From assembly GCF_001273845.1 (NCBI RefSeq), contig NZ_JHBW01000087.1:806001-870000 (forward strand): a DNA stretch of 64,000 nt, read 5' to 3'. The DNA is from Leucobacter musarum subsp. musarum. Its GTDB lineage: Bacteria > Actinomycetota > Actinomycetes > Actinomycetales > Microbacteriaceae. Positions 24,829-32,941 of the stretch are shown piece by piece. Each line of letters starts with the position of its first letter. Within the stretch, counting starts at the first letter, position 1. The translations under genes were made by a program, and so were the position numbers. The notes beneath the pieces were generated by a model. It saw only the letters and a program-made list of their open reading frames with translations, ran no database searches and was not told the DNA's origin.

Positions 24829-25200
24829 TCAGCTGACGCCGAGCAGATCAATGACGAAGATGAGCGTCTTGCCCGAAAGGGGATGACCACCCGAGGTGCC
24901 GTAGGCCTGCGCTGCAGGCACGATGAGCTTGCGGCGACCGCCGACCTTCATGCCGGGAATGCCGACCTGCCATCCCTGGATGAGTGCACGCAGCGGGAAG
25001 TTGATCGATTCGCCGCGGTTCCACGACGAGTCGAACTCTTCGCCGGAGTCGTACTCGACACCGAGGTAGTGCACGTCGACCGTCGAGCTGGCGAGCGCTT
25101 CCTCGCCGGAACCCTCCACGATGTCTACGATCTGCAGCTCAGCGGGCGCGGGGCCCTCCGGGAATTCGATCTCCGGCTTCGTCTTCGGTGATTCAGTCAT
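24829..25200 (-). CDS. FKBP-type peptidyl-prolyl cis-trans isomerase
   Basis: A 123-residue single-domain FKBP: VDVHYLGVEYDSGEEFDSSW, the conserved FPLRALIQGWQVGIPGMKVGG, then RRKLIVPAAQAYG and LIFVIDLLGV. It catalyses proline isomerisation in protein folding; with no signal peptide it is cytoplasmic. The open frame runs on upstream through unrelated sequence, but the ATG at 25200 matches the usual short actinobacterial N-terminus. Confidence 0.95.
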   Translation of the reverse strand: MTESPKTKPEIEFPEGPAPAELQIVDIVEGSGEEALASSTVDVHYLGVEYDSGEEFDSSWNRGESINFPLRALIQGWQVGIPGMKVGGRRKLIVPAAQAYGTSGGHPLSGKTLIFVIDLLGVS

Positions 25201-25389
25201 GAGTTCATTCTGCTGGATCTCCGAGCGATTCGGGCTCCGAGTTCGCCCAGAGGGAAACTGTGTCGCGAGCGCGAGGGTCAGAGAAGCGCGCCTCGTGCGC
25301 CCGCGAAGCCAGCGCAGCGCCCTACAAAGCGCAGGGCTTGAGACTGCACCGTACCTACAACCACCTTCGGCATCAGATACCCTGAGTGC

Positions 25390-26256
25390 GTGAGATTCGC
25401 ACACCTGATCCTTGATCCGCACTCCGCCCCCGTTCTCGTCGCCATCGACGCAGATCGCTACGTCGCGCTGCGTGACCTCGGGGAGGCGTTCGGCACCCTG
25501 CAGCAGCTCATCGAGGCCGGCGATGCCGCCCTGGAGCGCGTCCGCGCCGCCGCCGCATCGCTCCCGGCCGATGCGTGGAAGCCCGTCGCAGACGCGGAGC
25601 ACGCCCCGGCTGTCATCGGCGCACCGATCGTGCTCGCAGTGGGTCTCAACTATGACGAGCACGCGAGCGAGCTCAGCCTCGACAACGACTCGGGCCCGGT
25701 GCTCTTCTCGCTCTTCCCGAACTCCCTCGGAGCGCACGGCGGCCAGGTGCCGCTCGATGCCGAGGTCAGTGAAGAGGTCGACTACGAGGGCGAGCTCGGG
25801 GTCATCATCGGCAAGCCGGCAAAGAACGTCACGGCCGAAGAGGCGCTCGATTACGTCTTCGGTTACACCGCGATCAACGATGTGACGGCCCGCAACATCC
25901 AGTTCCAGGAGCCGCAGTGGTCGCGCTGCAAGTCGTTCGATGGCTTCACCCCGATCGGCCCGGTCGTTGTCACCGCCGACCAGATCCCCGATCCTCAGGC
26001 ACTGGCGCTGACTACCGACGTGAACGGTCTGCGGGTGCAAGACTCGACGACCGGCTTCATGATCCGCACGGTCGCGCAGCTCATCGCCTCGATTTCGCAG
26101 CAGGCAACGCTGCTTCCCGGCACCGTCATCTCGACGGGCTCCCCCGGTGGCGCCGGCCGATCGCGCAAGCCGCCGCTGTACCTGCGCCCGGGCACCGAGG
26201 TCACCGTGACCATCGAGGGCATCGGCGCACTCACCTCGCACTGCGTCGAGGCGTAG
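25390..26256 (+). CDS. Fumarylacetoacetate hydrolase (FAH) family protein
   Basis: A 288-residue protein with a metal site formed by EVDYEGELGVIIGKPAKNV (two Glu) and the Asp of GYTAINDVTARN, followed by KSFDGFTPIGP and the C-terminal TGSPGGAG. Family members hydrolyse or decarboxylate beta-diketo acids, for example fumarylpyruvate, 2-oxohepta-3-ene-dioate or oxaloacetate. The neighbours do not reveal a pathway, so the substrate is open. The GTG at 25390 is the start. It is divergent from FKBP; the 189 bases between hold no recognised motif. Confidence 0.9.
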   Translation: MRFAHLILDPHSAPVLVAIDADRYVALRDLGEAFGTLQQLIEAGDAALERVRAAAASLPADAWKPVADAEHAPAVIGAPIVLAVGLNYDEHASELSLDNDSGPVLFSLFPNSLGAHGGQVPLDAEVSEEVDYEGELGVIIGKPAKNVTAEEALDYVFGYTAINDVTARNIQFQEPQWSRCKSFDGFTPIGPVVVTADQIPDPQALALTTDVNGLRVQDSTTGFMIRTVAQLIASISQQATLLPGTVISTGSPGGAGRSRKPPLYLRPGTEVTVTIEGIGALTSHCVEA

Positions 26257-26328
26257 CCGCCTCGGCTCCCCGTGACACCCATTCATGATGCGGGTGGCTC
26301 GGGCGCAGTGAGACGGGCGCAGCAGCAA

Positions 26329-26374
26329 CGCGAATGGGCGGGGAGAATCAGCTGATCCTCCCCGCCCATTCGCG
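26329..26374. terminator. Bidirectional terminator between FAH gene and aspA
   Basis: 17-bp perfect arms (26329-26345 with 26358-26374) with a further ATCAGCTGAT palindrome in the middle, between converging genes. Confidence 0.85.
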
Positions 26375-26388
26375 TCTGAGCTCCCGCC

Positions 26389-27900
26389 CTACTTCGCGGG
26401 CTTCTTCGTGACCTCGGGCCCCTCGCCGTCCTCGAGCTTCTGCGGTGCGGCAATCGCGTTCTCCGCGATGATGTCGATCACGTCGGTCTCGGGTGCGAGG
26501 CCCGCGAGCTTCGACGGCTGCAGAATGTCGTCGAGCTGCGCCTGGTCGAGCAGGCCGCGCGAGGTGACGAGCTCGGAGACCTTTGCATTGGTGGCGAGCG
26601 CCTCCTTCGCCAGCTTCGCTGCCTCCGCATAGCCGATGACGGGCGCCAGCGCGGTGATCACGGTGACCGAGCGGGAGACCATGTCTTCCAGGCGGTCTTC
26701 GTTCGCGGTGATGCCATCGACACAGTTGACGCGCAGCGTCTGACACGCGCGCTCAAGCCACGTGATCGATTGGAAGAGCGAGTGCGCGATGACCGGCTCG
26801 AACGCGTTCAGCTGGAGCTGCCCGGCCTCGACCGCCATCGATACGGTGACGTCAGCGCCGGCGACTGAGTACGCCACCTGCGTGACGGCCTCAGGGATGA
26901 CGGGGTTCACCTTACCGGGCATGATCGACGAGCCTGCCTGGCGGGCGGGCAGGTTGATCTCGCCGAAGCCGGCCTGCGGGCCCGATGAGAGCAGACGCAA
27001 ATCGTTCGAGATCTTCGAGAGCTTCAGCGCGCTGCGCTTGAGCGCACCAGAGAAGGTCACGAAGACACCGGTGTCGCTGGTGGACTCGACCAGGTCGCCC
27101 GCGGTCTCGAGCGGCAGCTCGGTGATGTCGCGGAGGTGCTTGATGACGGCTTCTTTGTACCCGCGCGGCGCGTTGATGCCCGTGCCGATCGCGGTGGCGC
27201 CCATATTGACTTCGCGCAGCAGCGAGACGGCCTCGCGCAGTCGCTCGATGTCCTCGCGCAGCGTCACGGCGAACGCGTTGAATTCCTGGCCCAGCGTCAT
27301 GGGAACAGCGTCTTGCAGCTGCGTGCGACCGACCTTGATGATGTGGGAGAACTCGCGGCCCTTCGCGGCGAACGACTCGGCGAGCAGCCCAAGCTCATCG
27401 AGCAGGCTGCCGAGCGAGAACGCGAGCGCGATCTTGATCGCGGTGGGGTACGTGTCGTTCGTCGACTGGCTGTGGTTCGTGTGGTCGTTCGGGTTAATGA
27501 ACGCGTAGTCGCCCTTTGCGTGCCCCGCGAGCTCGAGCGCGCGGTTCGTGATGACCTCGTTCGCGTTCATGTTCGTCGAGGTGCCGGCACCGCCCTGAAT
27601 CACGCCGACCACGAACTGGTCATGCAGCATGCCCGTCTTGATCTCTTCGCAGGCGCGATCGATCAGGGTAGCGCGCTGCTCATCAAGTGCGCCGATCTCG
27701 AGGTTCGCTCGAGCGGCTGCCTGCTTCACGCAGGCGAACGCCCGAATGAAGTCGGGGTACACCGACACCGGGCGACGCGCGATCGGGAAGTTCTCGTGCG
27801 CCCGAGCAGTGTGCACCCCCCAATAGGCGGAGGCGGGGATCTCGACGCTGCCGAGAGAGTCCGTTTCAGTGCGGGTCTGTGCGGACAAGAAATCACTCAC
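26389..27900 (-). CDS. aspA: Aspartate ammonia-lyase (aspartase)
   Basis: A 503-residue member of the fumarase/aspartase superfamily. The signature loop is GSSIMPGKVNPVIPE, with substrate motifs GAGTSTNMNANEVITNRA, NHSQSTNDTYPTA and GRTQLQDAVPMTLGQEF; T-S-T-N-M-N-A-N-E-V-I favours aspartase over fumarase. It converts L-aspartate to fumarate and ammonia. It is about 25 residues longer than E. coli AspA because of a charged C-terminal tail (EDGEGPEVTKKPAK). The GTG start at 27900 gives the family N-terminus. Divergent from glycerate kinase. Confidence 0.93.
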   Translation of the reverse strand: MSDFLSAQTRTETDSLGSVEIPASAYWGVHTARAHENFPIARRPVSVYPDFIRAFACVKQAAARANLEIGALDEQRATLIDRACEEIKTGMLHDQFVVGVIQGGAGTSTNMNANEVITNRALELAGHAKGDYAFINPNDHTNHSQSTNDTYPTAIKIALAFSLGSLLDELGLLAESFAAKGREFSHIIKVGRTQLQDAVPMTLGQEFNAFAVTLREDIERLREAVSLLREVNMGATAIGTGINAPRGYKEAVIKHLRDITELPLETAGDLVESTSDTGVFVTFSGALKRSALKLSKISNDLRLLSSGPQAGFGEINLPARQAGSSIMPGKVNPVIPEAVTQVAYSVAGADVTVSMAVEAGQLQLNAFEPVIAHSLFQSITWLERACQTLRVNCVDGITANEDRLEDMVSRSVTVITALAPVIGYAEAAKLAKEALATNAKVSELVTSRGLLDQAQLDDILQPSKLAGLAPETDVIDIIAENAIAAPQKLEDGEGPEVTKKPAK

Positions 27901-28104
27901 CGTGAATCATGGCTCCATACTCGTGGAAAAGCGGCGACTGCCGCCGGGACGGGACTCAGCCTACCGTTCCCGCGCGCACGCGGGCAGCGGTTCACCCTGC
28001 GGCCGCATTATTGACGGAAACCGGCATCTGCGTACGTTCCTCGCCAGTGAAGATTCGGCGTGATGCACTGCTCCCAGACGCGGCTGATTCGATAGCGTGG
28101 AGAC

Positions 28105-29256
28105 ATGCGTATCGTCATCGCACCGGACAAGTTCAAGGGCTCGCTCGACGCCGGCGGAGTGGGTGCAGCGATCGCCGACGGAATGCGGTCGTGCCTTCCA
28201 GACGCAGACATCACCGTGGTTCCGATGGCAGACGGTGGCGAAGGAACGCTTGAAGCCGCAATCGCCAGCGGTTTCATGGAGCATTCCCTCATGGTGACCG
28301 GCCCGCTCGGGGCGCCGCTCAACGCCTCATTCGCTGTGCAGGATCACTTCGCGGTCATTGAGCTTGCTCGCGCTTCCGGGCTTGAACTCCTTCCGCCCGC
28401 GCACCGAAACGCACTCGCGGCGACGTCTCGCGGCACCGGAGAACTCATCGTCGCCGCGCTTGATGCCGGGGCCACGACCATTGTGCTTGCCATCGGTGGA
28501 AGCGCATCCACAGACGGCGGAGCCGGCATGCTCGCCGCCCTGGGCGCACGATTCTTCGACGAAGCCGACCACGAGCTTCCCGACGGGGGTGCCGCATTGG
28601 CACAGCTGCACCGCGTTGATTTTTCCCTTCTCGATCCGCGGATCACGACGACCCGATTCCTCCTCGCCAGCGACGTCGACAATCCGTTGCTCGGGCCGAG
28701 GGGCGCTGCGGCCGTGTTCGGGCCCCAGAAAGGGGCCAGCCGTACCGATATCGTGCTGCTCGAATTGGCACTCACGCGATTCGCGGCCCACGTTGTCAAG
28801 GAGTCGGCATTGGGCGGTGCCGCGTTCGATGCCACGACCTCCGCCGGTGCCGGTGCCGCTGGAGGCGTCGGATTCGCTGCACTCCACGTGCTCGGAGCGA
28901 CCCAGCGACCGGGCGTCGACATGGTCGCGGAGTTCACTCGGCTTCGCGCTCACTTGGCGGGGGCCGATCTCGTCATCACTGGCGAAGGTTCGTTCGATCG
29001 GCAGAGCATCGGCGGCAAAACCCCGGTCGGCGTTGAGCGTGCGGCGCGGTCCCTGCAGATTCCGACGATTGCCGTCTGCGGAACCACGACACTCCCCGAA
29101 TCCGACTGGCGTGCTGCGGGATTCGTGGGGTGCTACGCCGTGATGGATCTGGCTCCGAACCGCGCAGAGAGCATGCAGCACGCGGATCGGTATCTCAGAG
29201 AGATCGGGAGCGACATCGCAGGTCGGCTGCGCGACGAATCCCAGTCTCGCTCGTAA
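28105..29256 (+). CDS. Glycerate kinase (GlxK/GarK family)
   Basis: A 383-residue protein with the family hallmarks MRIVIAPDKFKGSLDA at the start, MADGGEGT, LAIGGSASTDGGAGML and VITGEGSFDRQSIGGKTP. It phosphorylates D-glycerate, giving 2- or 3-phosphoglycerate depending on subtype, and so feeds the enolase step. No glyoxylate-pathway genes (gcl, glxR) are adjacent, so its physiological source of glycerate is unknown. The 204-base divergent spacer to aspA shows no recognised site. Confidence 0.95.
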   Translation: MRIVIAPDKFKGSLDAGGVGAAIADGMRSCLPDADITVVPMADGGEGTLEAAIASGFMEHSLMVTGPLGAPLNASFAVQDHFAVIELARASGLELLPPAHRNALAATSRGTGELIVAALDAGATTIVLAIGGSASTDGGAGMLAALGARFFDEADHELPDGGAALAQLHRVDFSLLDPRITTTRFLLASDVDNPLLGPRGAAAVFGPQKGASRTDIVLLELALTRFAAHVVKESALGGAAFDATTSAGAGAAGGVGFAALHVLGATQRPGVDMVAEFTRLRAHLAGADLVITGEGSFDRQSIGGKTPVGVERAARSLQIPTIAVCGTTTLPESDWRAAGFVGCYAVMDLAPNRAESMQHADRYLREIGSDIAGRLRDESQSRS

Positions 29257-29301
29257 CCCCGCCCTGCCCGACTCAACATCGCTGGTCTGGACTGCTGAGC
29301 C

Positions 29302-30798
29302 TCACGCGGACGGATGATGCCGATCATCGTCGCGATCGTCCGGCTTCGTGCCGGACGTCGACTGCTCGAGCTCAGTCACAATTTCGCTGACGCCGATCGC
29401 ACCCGTCGCCGAGCTGCTCGACCCCTCCTGCGGCACCGACTCCCCCGCACCGATAATCGGTGCGGGCCTGGCCTCGCGACGTAGCACGGAGATCGGCGCC
29501 GTCAGCGTCTCGACCTGCGCGCTCGGATCGTCGTCGAGGCCCGGGCGGCCTGCGTGCGTGACCCGCACGTGCGTGCCATCGCGGTGGAACCGCAGGTTGC
29601 GCTCCGAGAACAACCACGCCAGGCCGATCCCGAACGCCAGCAGGCCCGCGGCAGCACTGATGAAGAGAGTAGACCGGGGCCCGAGGGCGTCGGCCGCGGC
29701 GCCGACCAGCGGTGCACCAATGGGGGTGCCGCCCATGAGAATCGCCATGTATAGAGCAAGCACTCGCCCGCGCACCGCCGGTGCGGCCGTCGTCTGCACG
29801 AACCCGTTTGCGGTGGTGAGCATGGTCGAGATCGCGAGCCCGAAGAACACGAGCGTCGCCGCGAACGTCCAGAAATTCGGCATCACGGCCGCGATGACAC
29901 TCACGATGCCGATGCCACCCACCGCGATGATCACCACTCGCATGCGCGCTGCCGGCCTGCGTGCAGAGAGCAGCGCGCCCGCCAGCGAGCCGATCGCGAG
30001 CACCGACGAGAGCAATCCGTAGTCGCTCGCACCCCGACCGAACTCGATCGCCATTGTCGACGAGATCACCGGAAAGTTCATGCTGAACGCGCCGACGAGA
30101 AAGACCATCGCGAAGATCACCAGCAGGTCGTGGCGGCCGCGCACGTAGCGGAACCCGGCAGAGAGCTGACGCCACTGCGACTCACGGCGCCCCGTCTGCG
30201 GCGGCTTGACCCGGCGGGTGCGAATCGCCGCGAGTGCGCCGAGCACGGCCAGGAATGAGACCGCGTTGATCATGAAGACCCAGCCCGAACCGATTGCGGC
30301 GATCAGCACACCCGCGACCGCGGGGCCGATCAGTCGTGCCGAGTTGAACGACGCCGAATTGAGCGCGACCGCGTTCGATGTCTGCTCAAGACCGACCAGG
30401 TCGGAGACGAAGGCCTGGCGCGACGTCGTGTCGAACGCGTTGACCACTCCGAGCGCGAGGGCGAAACCGTACAGATGCCACAGCTCGGCCTGGCCGGTGA
30501 TCAGAAGGAGCCCGAGTCCCGCAGCGAGCAGCATCAGGAGCGACTGCGTCACCATGAGCACGCGTCGACGGTCGAAGCGATCCGCCACTGCCCCACTGAA
30601 CGGTACGAGTAACAGCTGCGGGCCGAACTGCAGCGCCATCGTCGTGCCGACGGCCGCCGCATTCGTATCGGTGAGCTCGGTCAGCACCACCCAGCTCTGC
30701 GTCGTGGCCTGCATCCAGGCGCCGATGTTCGATACCAGCGCTCCGAAGAACCAGATGCGGTAATCGCGAACGGAGAGCGAGCGGAACATGGTTGACAC
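29302..30798 (-). CDS. MFS transporter, EntS/MFS_3 type
   Basis: A 498-residue protein with 12 membrane segments. The N-terminus SLSVRDYRIWFFGALVSNIGAWMQ and the loop GAVADRFDRRRVLMVTQ are typical of the MFS_3 branch that exports siderophores, macrolides and other compounds. After the last helix comes a 95-residue hydrophilic tail rich in Ser, Asp and Pro, which is unusual. GTG 30798 is preferred because GAGGAGG lies 11 bases upstream. Substrate unknown. Confidence 0.88.
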   Translation of the reverse strand: MSTMFRSLSVRDYRIWFFGALVSNIGAWMQATTQSWVVLTELTDTNAAAVGTTMALQFGPQLLLVPFSGAVADRFDRRRVLMVTQSLLMLLAAGLGLLLITGQAELWHLYGFALALGVVNAFDTTSRQAFVSDLVGLEQTSNAVALNSASFNSARLIGPAVAGVLIAAIGSGWVFMINAVSFLAVLGALAAIRTRRVKPPQTGRRESQWRQLSAGFRYVRGRHDLLVIFAMVFLVGAFSMNFPVISSTMAIEFGRGASDYGLLSSVLAIGSLAGALLSARRPAARMRVVIIAVGGIGIVSVIAAVMPNFWTFAATLVFFGLAISTMLTTANGFVQTTAAPAVRGRVLALYMAILMGGTPIGAPLVGAAADALGPRSTLFISAAAGLLAFGIGLAWLFSERNLRFHRDGTHVRVTHAGRPGLDDDPSAQVETLTAPISVLRREARPAPIIGAGESVPQEGSSSSATGAIGVSEIVTELEQSTSGTKPDDRDDDRHHPSA

Positions 30799-30908
30799 GG
30801 TACGAGCGACCTCCTCGGCTACCCTTCTACCTTACGCCCGCCCGACCGCTCGATCCCATGACCGTGTCGACGAGCGATTGCCGCACTCGGCGAGCGTGAA
30901 CGAGCGAC

Positions 30909-31781
30909 CTAGAACTTGCCGCCCATGTCGAGCAGGCGACGGATGCGATCGGGAATCGGCGGGTGGGTGGCGAAGAGGCGCTGCACCATGCCCGGCTTCA
31001 GTGGGTCGGCGATCCACAGGTGCGCCATGCTCGACTGCTGGCGCTGCAGCGGCTGCCCGTAGGTCGAGAGCTTGTGTAGCGCGCTGGCGAGTGCCTCGGG
31101 GTGACGCGTCGTCATCGCACCGGTGGCGTCGGCCAGGTACTCGCGCTGCCTCGAGACCGCGAGCTGCACGACGGTCGCGACGAGCGGCGCCACCAGCATC
31201 GCGACCAATCCGAAGATCAGTACGACCGGATTGCCGTTGTTGTTATTGCGACCGAAGAACGCCATGCGCACGAGCACATCGGCGATCATGCCGACGGCGA
31301 CCACGAGGCCGTACACGATCATCGACACGCGAATGTCGTAGTTCCGCACGTGACCGAGCTCGTGCGCCATGACGCCCTCAAGCTCGGGATCGGTCATGAG
31401 ATCGAGCAACCCGGTCGTCGCCGCCACCATGGCGTGTTCGGGGTCGCGCCCCGTGGCGAAGGCGTTCGGAGCCGGGTCGTTCACGATGTAAACCTCGGGC
31501 ATCGGGCTTCCCGTGGTGATCGACAGGTTTTCGACGATGCGGTAAAGCCGCGGGTGGTCGGCCTCGGTGATGCGCTGCGCGCCGCTCATCGAGATGGCCT
31601 GGCGCCCCGCCATGAAGTACTGAAACAGCGCGTACCCGATCGACACGACGACGACCGCGATCACAATTCCCGGCGAACGATAAATGGTCGCCGCCAGGTA
31701 GCCGAGCCCCCCGACGATGCCGAGAAACAGCAGAATGATCAGGAAGCTGTTGACCTTATTGCGGCGTATTGCCCGGTACAC
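30909..31781 (-). CDS. htpX: M48-family membrane metalloprotease HtpX
   Basis: A 290-residue protein with two N-terminal and two central membrane helices. The zinc site is HELGH in MAHELGHVRNYD, with the downstream glutamate in SRQREYLADATGA; ATHPPIPDRIRRL is the usual C-terminal motif. HtpX degrades damaged membrane proteins. It follows lemA by 12 bases on the same strand, the common lemA-htpX pairing. Confidence 0.96.
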   Translation of the reverse strand: MYRAIRRNKVNSFLIILLFLGIVGGLGYLAATIYRSPGIVIAVVVVSIGYALFQYFMAGRQAISMSGAQRITEADHPRLYRIVENLSITTGSPMPEVYIVNDPAPNAFATGRDPEHAMVAATTGLLDLMTDPELEGVMAHELGHVRNYDIRVSMIVYGLVVAVGMIADVLVRMAFFGRNNNNGNPVVLIFGLVAMLVAPLVATVVQLAVSRQREYLADATGAMTTRHPEALASALHKLSTYGQPLQRQQSSMAHLWIADPLKPGMVQRLFATHPPIPDRIRRLLDMGGKF

Positions 31782-31793
31782 GGCCCGCCCCGA

Positions 31794-32372
31794 TTAGAAC
31801 TGGATGCGCGGCGGCTCCGAGATCGAAGCAATGTCTTCGACCTCGAAGAACACGCGCTCCGTGAAGCCCATGCCGCGGGCGAACAGGGTGTTCGGAAACA
31901 CCTGAATCTTCGTGTTGTACTCGCGCACGCCACCGTTGTAGAAGCGGCGCGACGCCTGGATCTTATTCTCGGTGTCGACGAGTTCGCTCTGCAGCTGCAG
32001 GAAGTTCTGGCTGGCCTGCAGCTGCGGGTACGCCTCGGCCACTGCAAAGATGCTCTTCAGTGCCTGCTGCATGTGATTCTCAGCAGCCGATGCCTCAGCA
32101 GGGCCCTGCGCCGAGATGGTCTCCGCACGCGCCTTGGTCACGTCGTCGAACACGCTCTTCTCATGCGCGGCGTACCCCTTGACGGTCTCGACGATCGCCG
32201 GGATCAGGTCGGCGCGACGCTTCAGCTGCACCGTGATGTCGCTCCACGCCTCATCGACGCGCACGCGCAGCGTCACGAGCGAGTTGTACGTCGCCCAGAC
32301 GTACCCGATGAGCACTACAAGCACGCCGACCACGACGAGCGTGGCAATCAATCCACCAGACATGGTTGGCAT
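31794..32372 (-). CDS. lemA: LemA family protein
   Basis: A 192-residue protein: one N-terminal membrane helix (residues 8-27) and a helical bundle outside, with YNSLVTLRVRVDEAWSDI, VQLKRRADLIPAIVETVKGY and RRFYNGGVREYN as family marks. Role is not established, though it is regularly paired with HtpX and suspected to act in membrane protein quality control. Either ATG 32372 or ATG 32363 could be the start; neither has a good ribosome binding site. Confidence 0.95.
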   Translation of the reverse strand: MPTMSGGLIATLVVVGVLVVLIGYVWATYNSLVTLRVRVDEAWSDITVQLKRRADLIPAIVETVKGYAAHEKSVFDDVTKARAETISAQGPAEASAAENHMQQALKSIFAVAEAYPQLQASQNFLQLQSELVDTENKIQASRRFYNGGVREYNTKIQVFPNTLFARGMGFTERVFFEVEDIASISEPPRIQF

Positions 32373-32414
32373 CTTACCGGTGGCGGCATTGAATCTGCTG
32401 GGACCGGATGATGC

Positions 32415-32561
32415 TTACGGCGTCGCAGTCCGCGACCTCGCCAGCGCTCGTTCGCGCTGCGCTCGCTCACGGCGCAGACGGGCAGCCCGAACGCGCATCA
32501 GCACCGCAAAAACGACGGCGACGAGGATCGCGGCGACGAACACGAACTTGGCGAAGAGCAC
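32415..32561 (-). CDS. Possible 48-residue single-helix membrane protein
   Basis: From GTG 32561 the frame encodes VLFAKFVFVAAILVAVV and so on: one membrane helix (residues 3-24) followed by a very basic tail rich in Arg. It is upstream of and codirectional with lemA, in a 360-base region without other genes. Hydrophobicity pattern and basic stop-transfer support a real small protein, but the ribosome binding site is weak and the codon evidence short. Confidence 0.45.
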   Translation of the reverse strand: MLFAKFVFVAAILVAVVFAVLMRVRAARLRRERAQRERALARSRTATP

Positions 32562-32591
32562 GCGGTCAGCCTAGTCGACTCGACGTCCGGC

Positions 32592-32684
32592 TCAGTCACG
32601 CGACTCTGGCGGGCGGCGACTGCCGCGCAGCCATTGAACGAGCACGATCATTCCGAGCAGCAGCAGACCGAGCCCGAGAACCAT
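32592..32684 (-). CDS. Possible 30-residue membrane microprotein
   Basis: From ATG 32684: one hydrophobic helix (MVLGLGLLLLGMIVLVQWL) followed by RGSRRPPESRD. It precedes the 48-residue frame on the same strand by 30 bases. The layout of a helix plus basic tail is typical of bacterial microproteins, but the length is too small for certainty. Confidence 0.4.
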   Translation of the reverse strand: MVLGLGLLLLGMIVLVQWLRGSRRPPESRD

Positions 32685-32735
32685 GCGGCCACGCTAACAG
32701 ACCGGCACGAGGCATGCGCGCCGAATGAGAACTCA

Positions 32736-32812
32736 TGGTCCCCCCACAGGGATTCGAACCCTGACTGTGCCGATTTTAAGTCGGCTGCCTCTGCCAGTTG
32801 GGCTATAGGGGG
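32736..32812 (-). tRNA. tRNA with UAA anticodon (nominal tRNA-Leu), class I variable loop, CCA encoded
   Basis: A 77-nt cloverleaf: acceptor CCCCCTA (from 32812) pairs with TGGGGGG; D arm GCC...GGC; anticodon arm GCCGA-CTTAAAA-TCGGC, giving anticodon TAA at 32778-32776; variable loop only ACAGT; T arm CAGGG-TTCGAAT-CCCTG; discriminator A and encoded CCA (ending 32736). By anticodon it is tRNA-Leu for UUA codons, but leucine tRNAs normally carry a long class II variable arm, absent here. Confidence 0.9.
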
Positions 32813-32823
32813 CTCGTCCGATT

Positions 32824-32866
32824 CTCGCAGATTCTGCGAGGTCGAACGATCCGGCGCGAGCGCCGG
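32824..32866. repeat. Two small perfect hairpins between tRNA and pckG
   Basis: CTCGCAG-att-CTGCGAG (32824-32840) and CCGGCG-cgag-CGCCGG (32851-32866) lie immediately before the tRNA on its strand. They may act with the next hairpin as tandem terminators for pckG, shielding the tRNA gene. Confidence 0.6.
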
Positions 32867-32876
32867 GTACGAGTAA

Positions 32877-32904
32877 GCCCCGCCATTGGGCAGAACGGCG
32901 GGGC
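32877..32904 (-). terminator. Terminator hairpin after pckG
   Basis: GCCCCGCC (32877-32884) pairs with GGCGGGGC (32897-32904), about 38 bases downstream of the pckG stop on the minus strand. Confidence 0.75.
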
Positions 32905-32941
32905 CTACGGTCTCGGGGCGCCGGGCGAGCCGGCGCGAATG

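Noticed and set aside
24829-26328. A 499-residue fusion ending in the FKBP domain
   Set aside because: The upstream 375 codons are antisense to the FAH-family gene and have no domain character; the FKBP start is at 25200.
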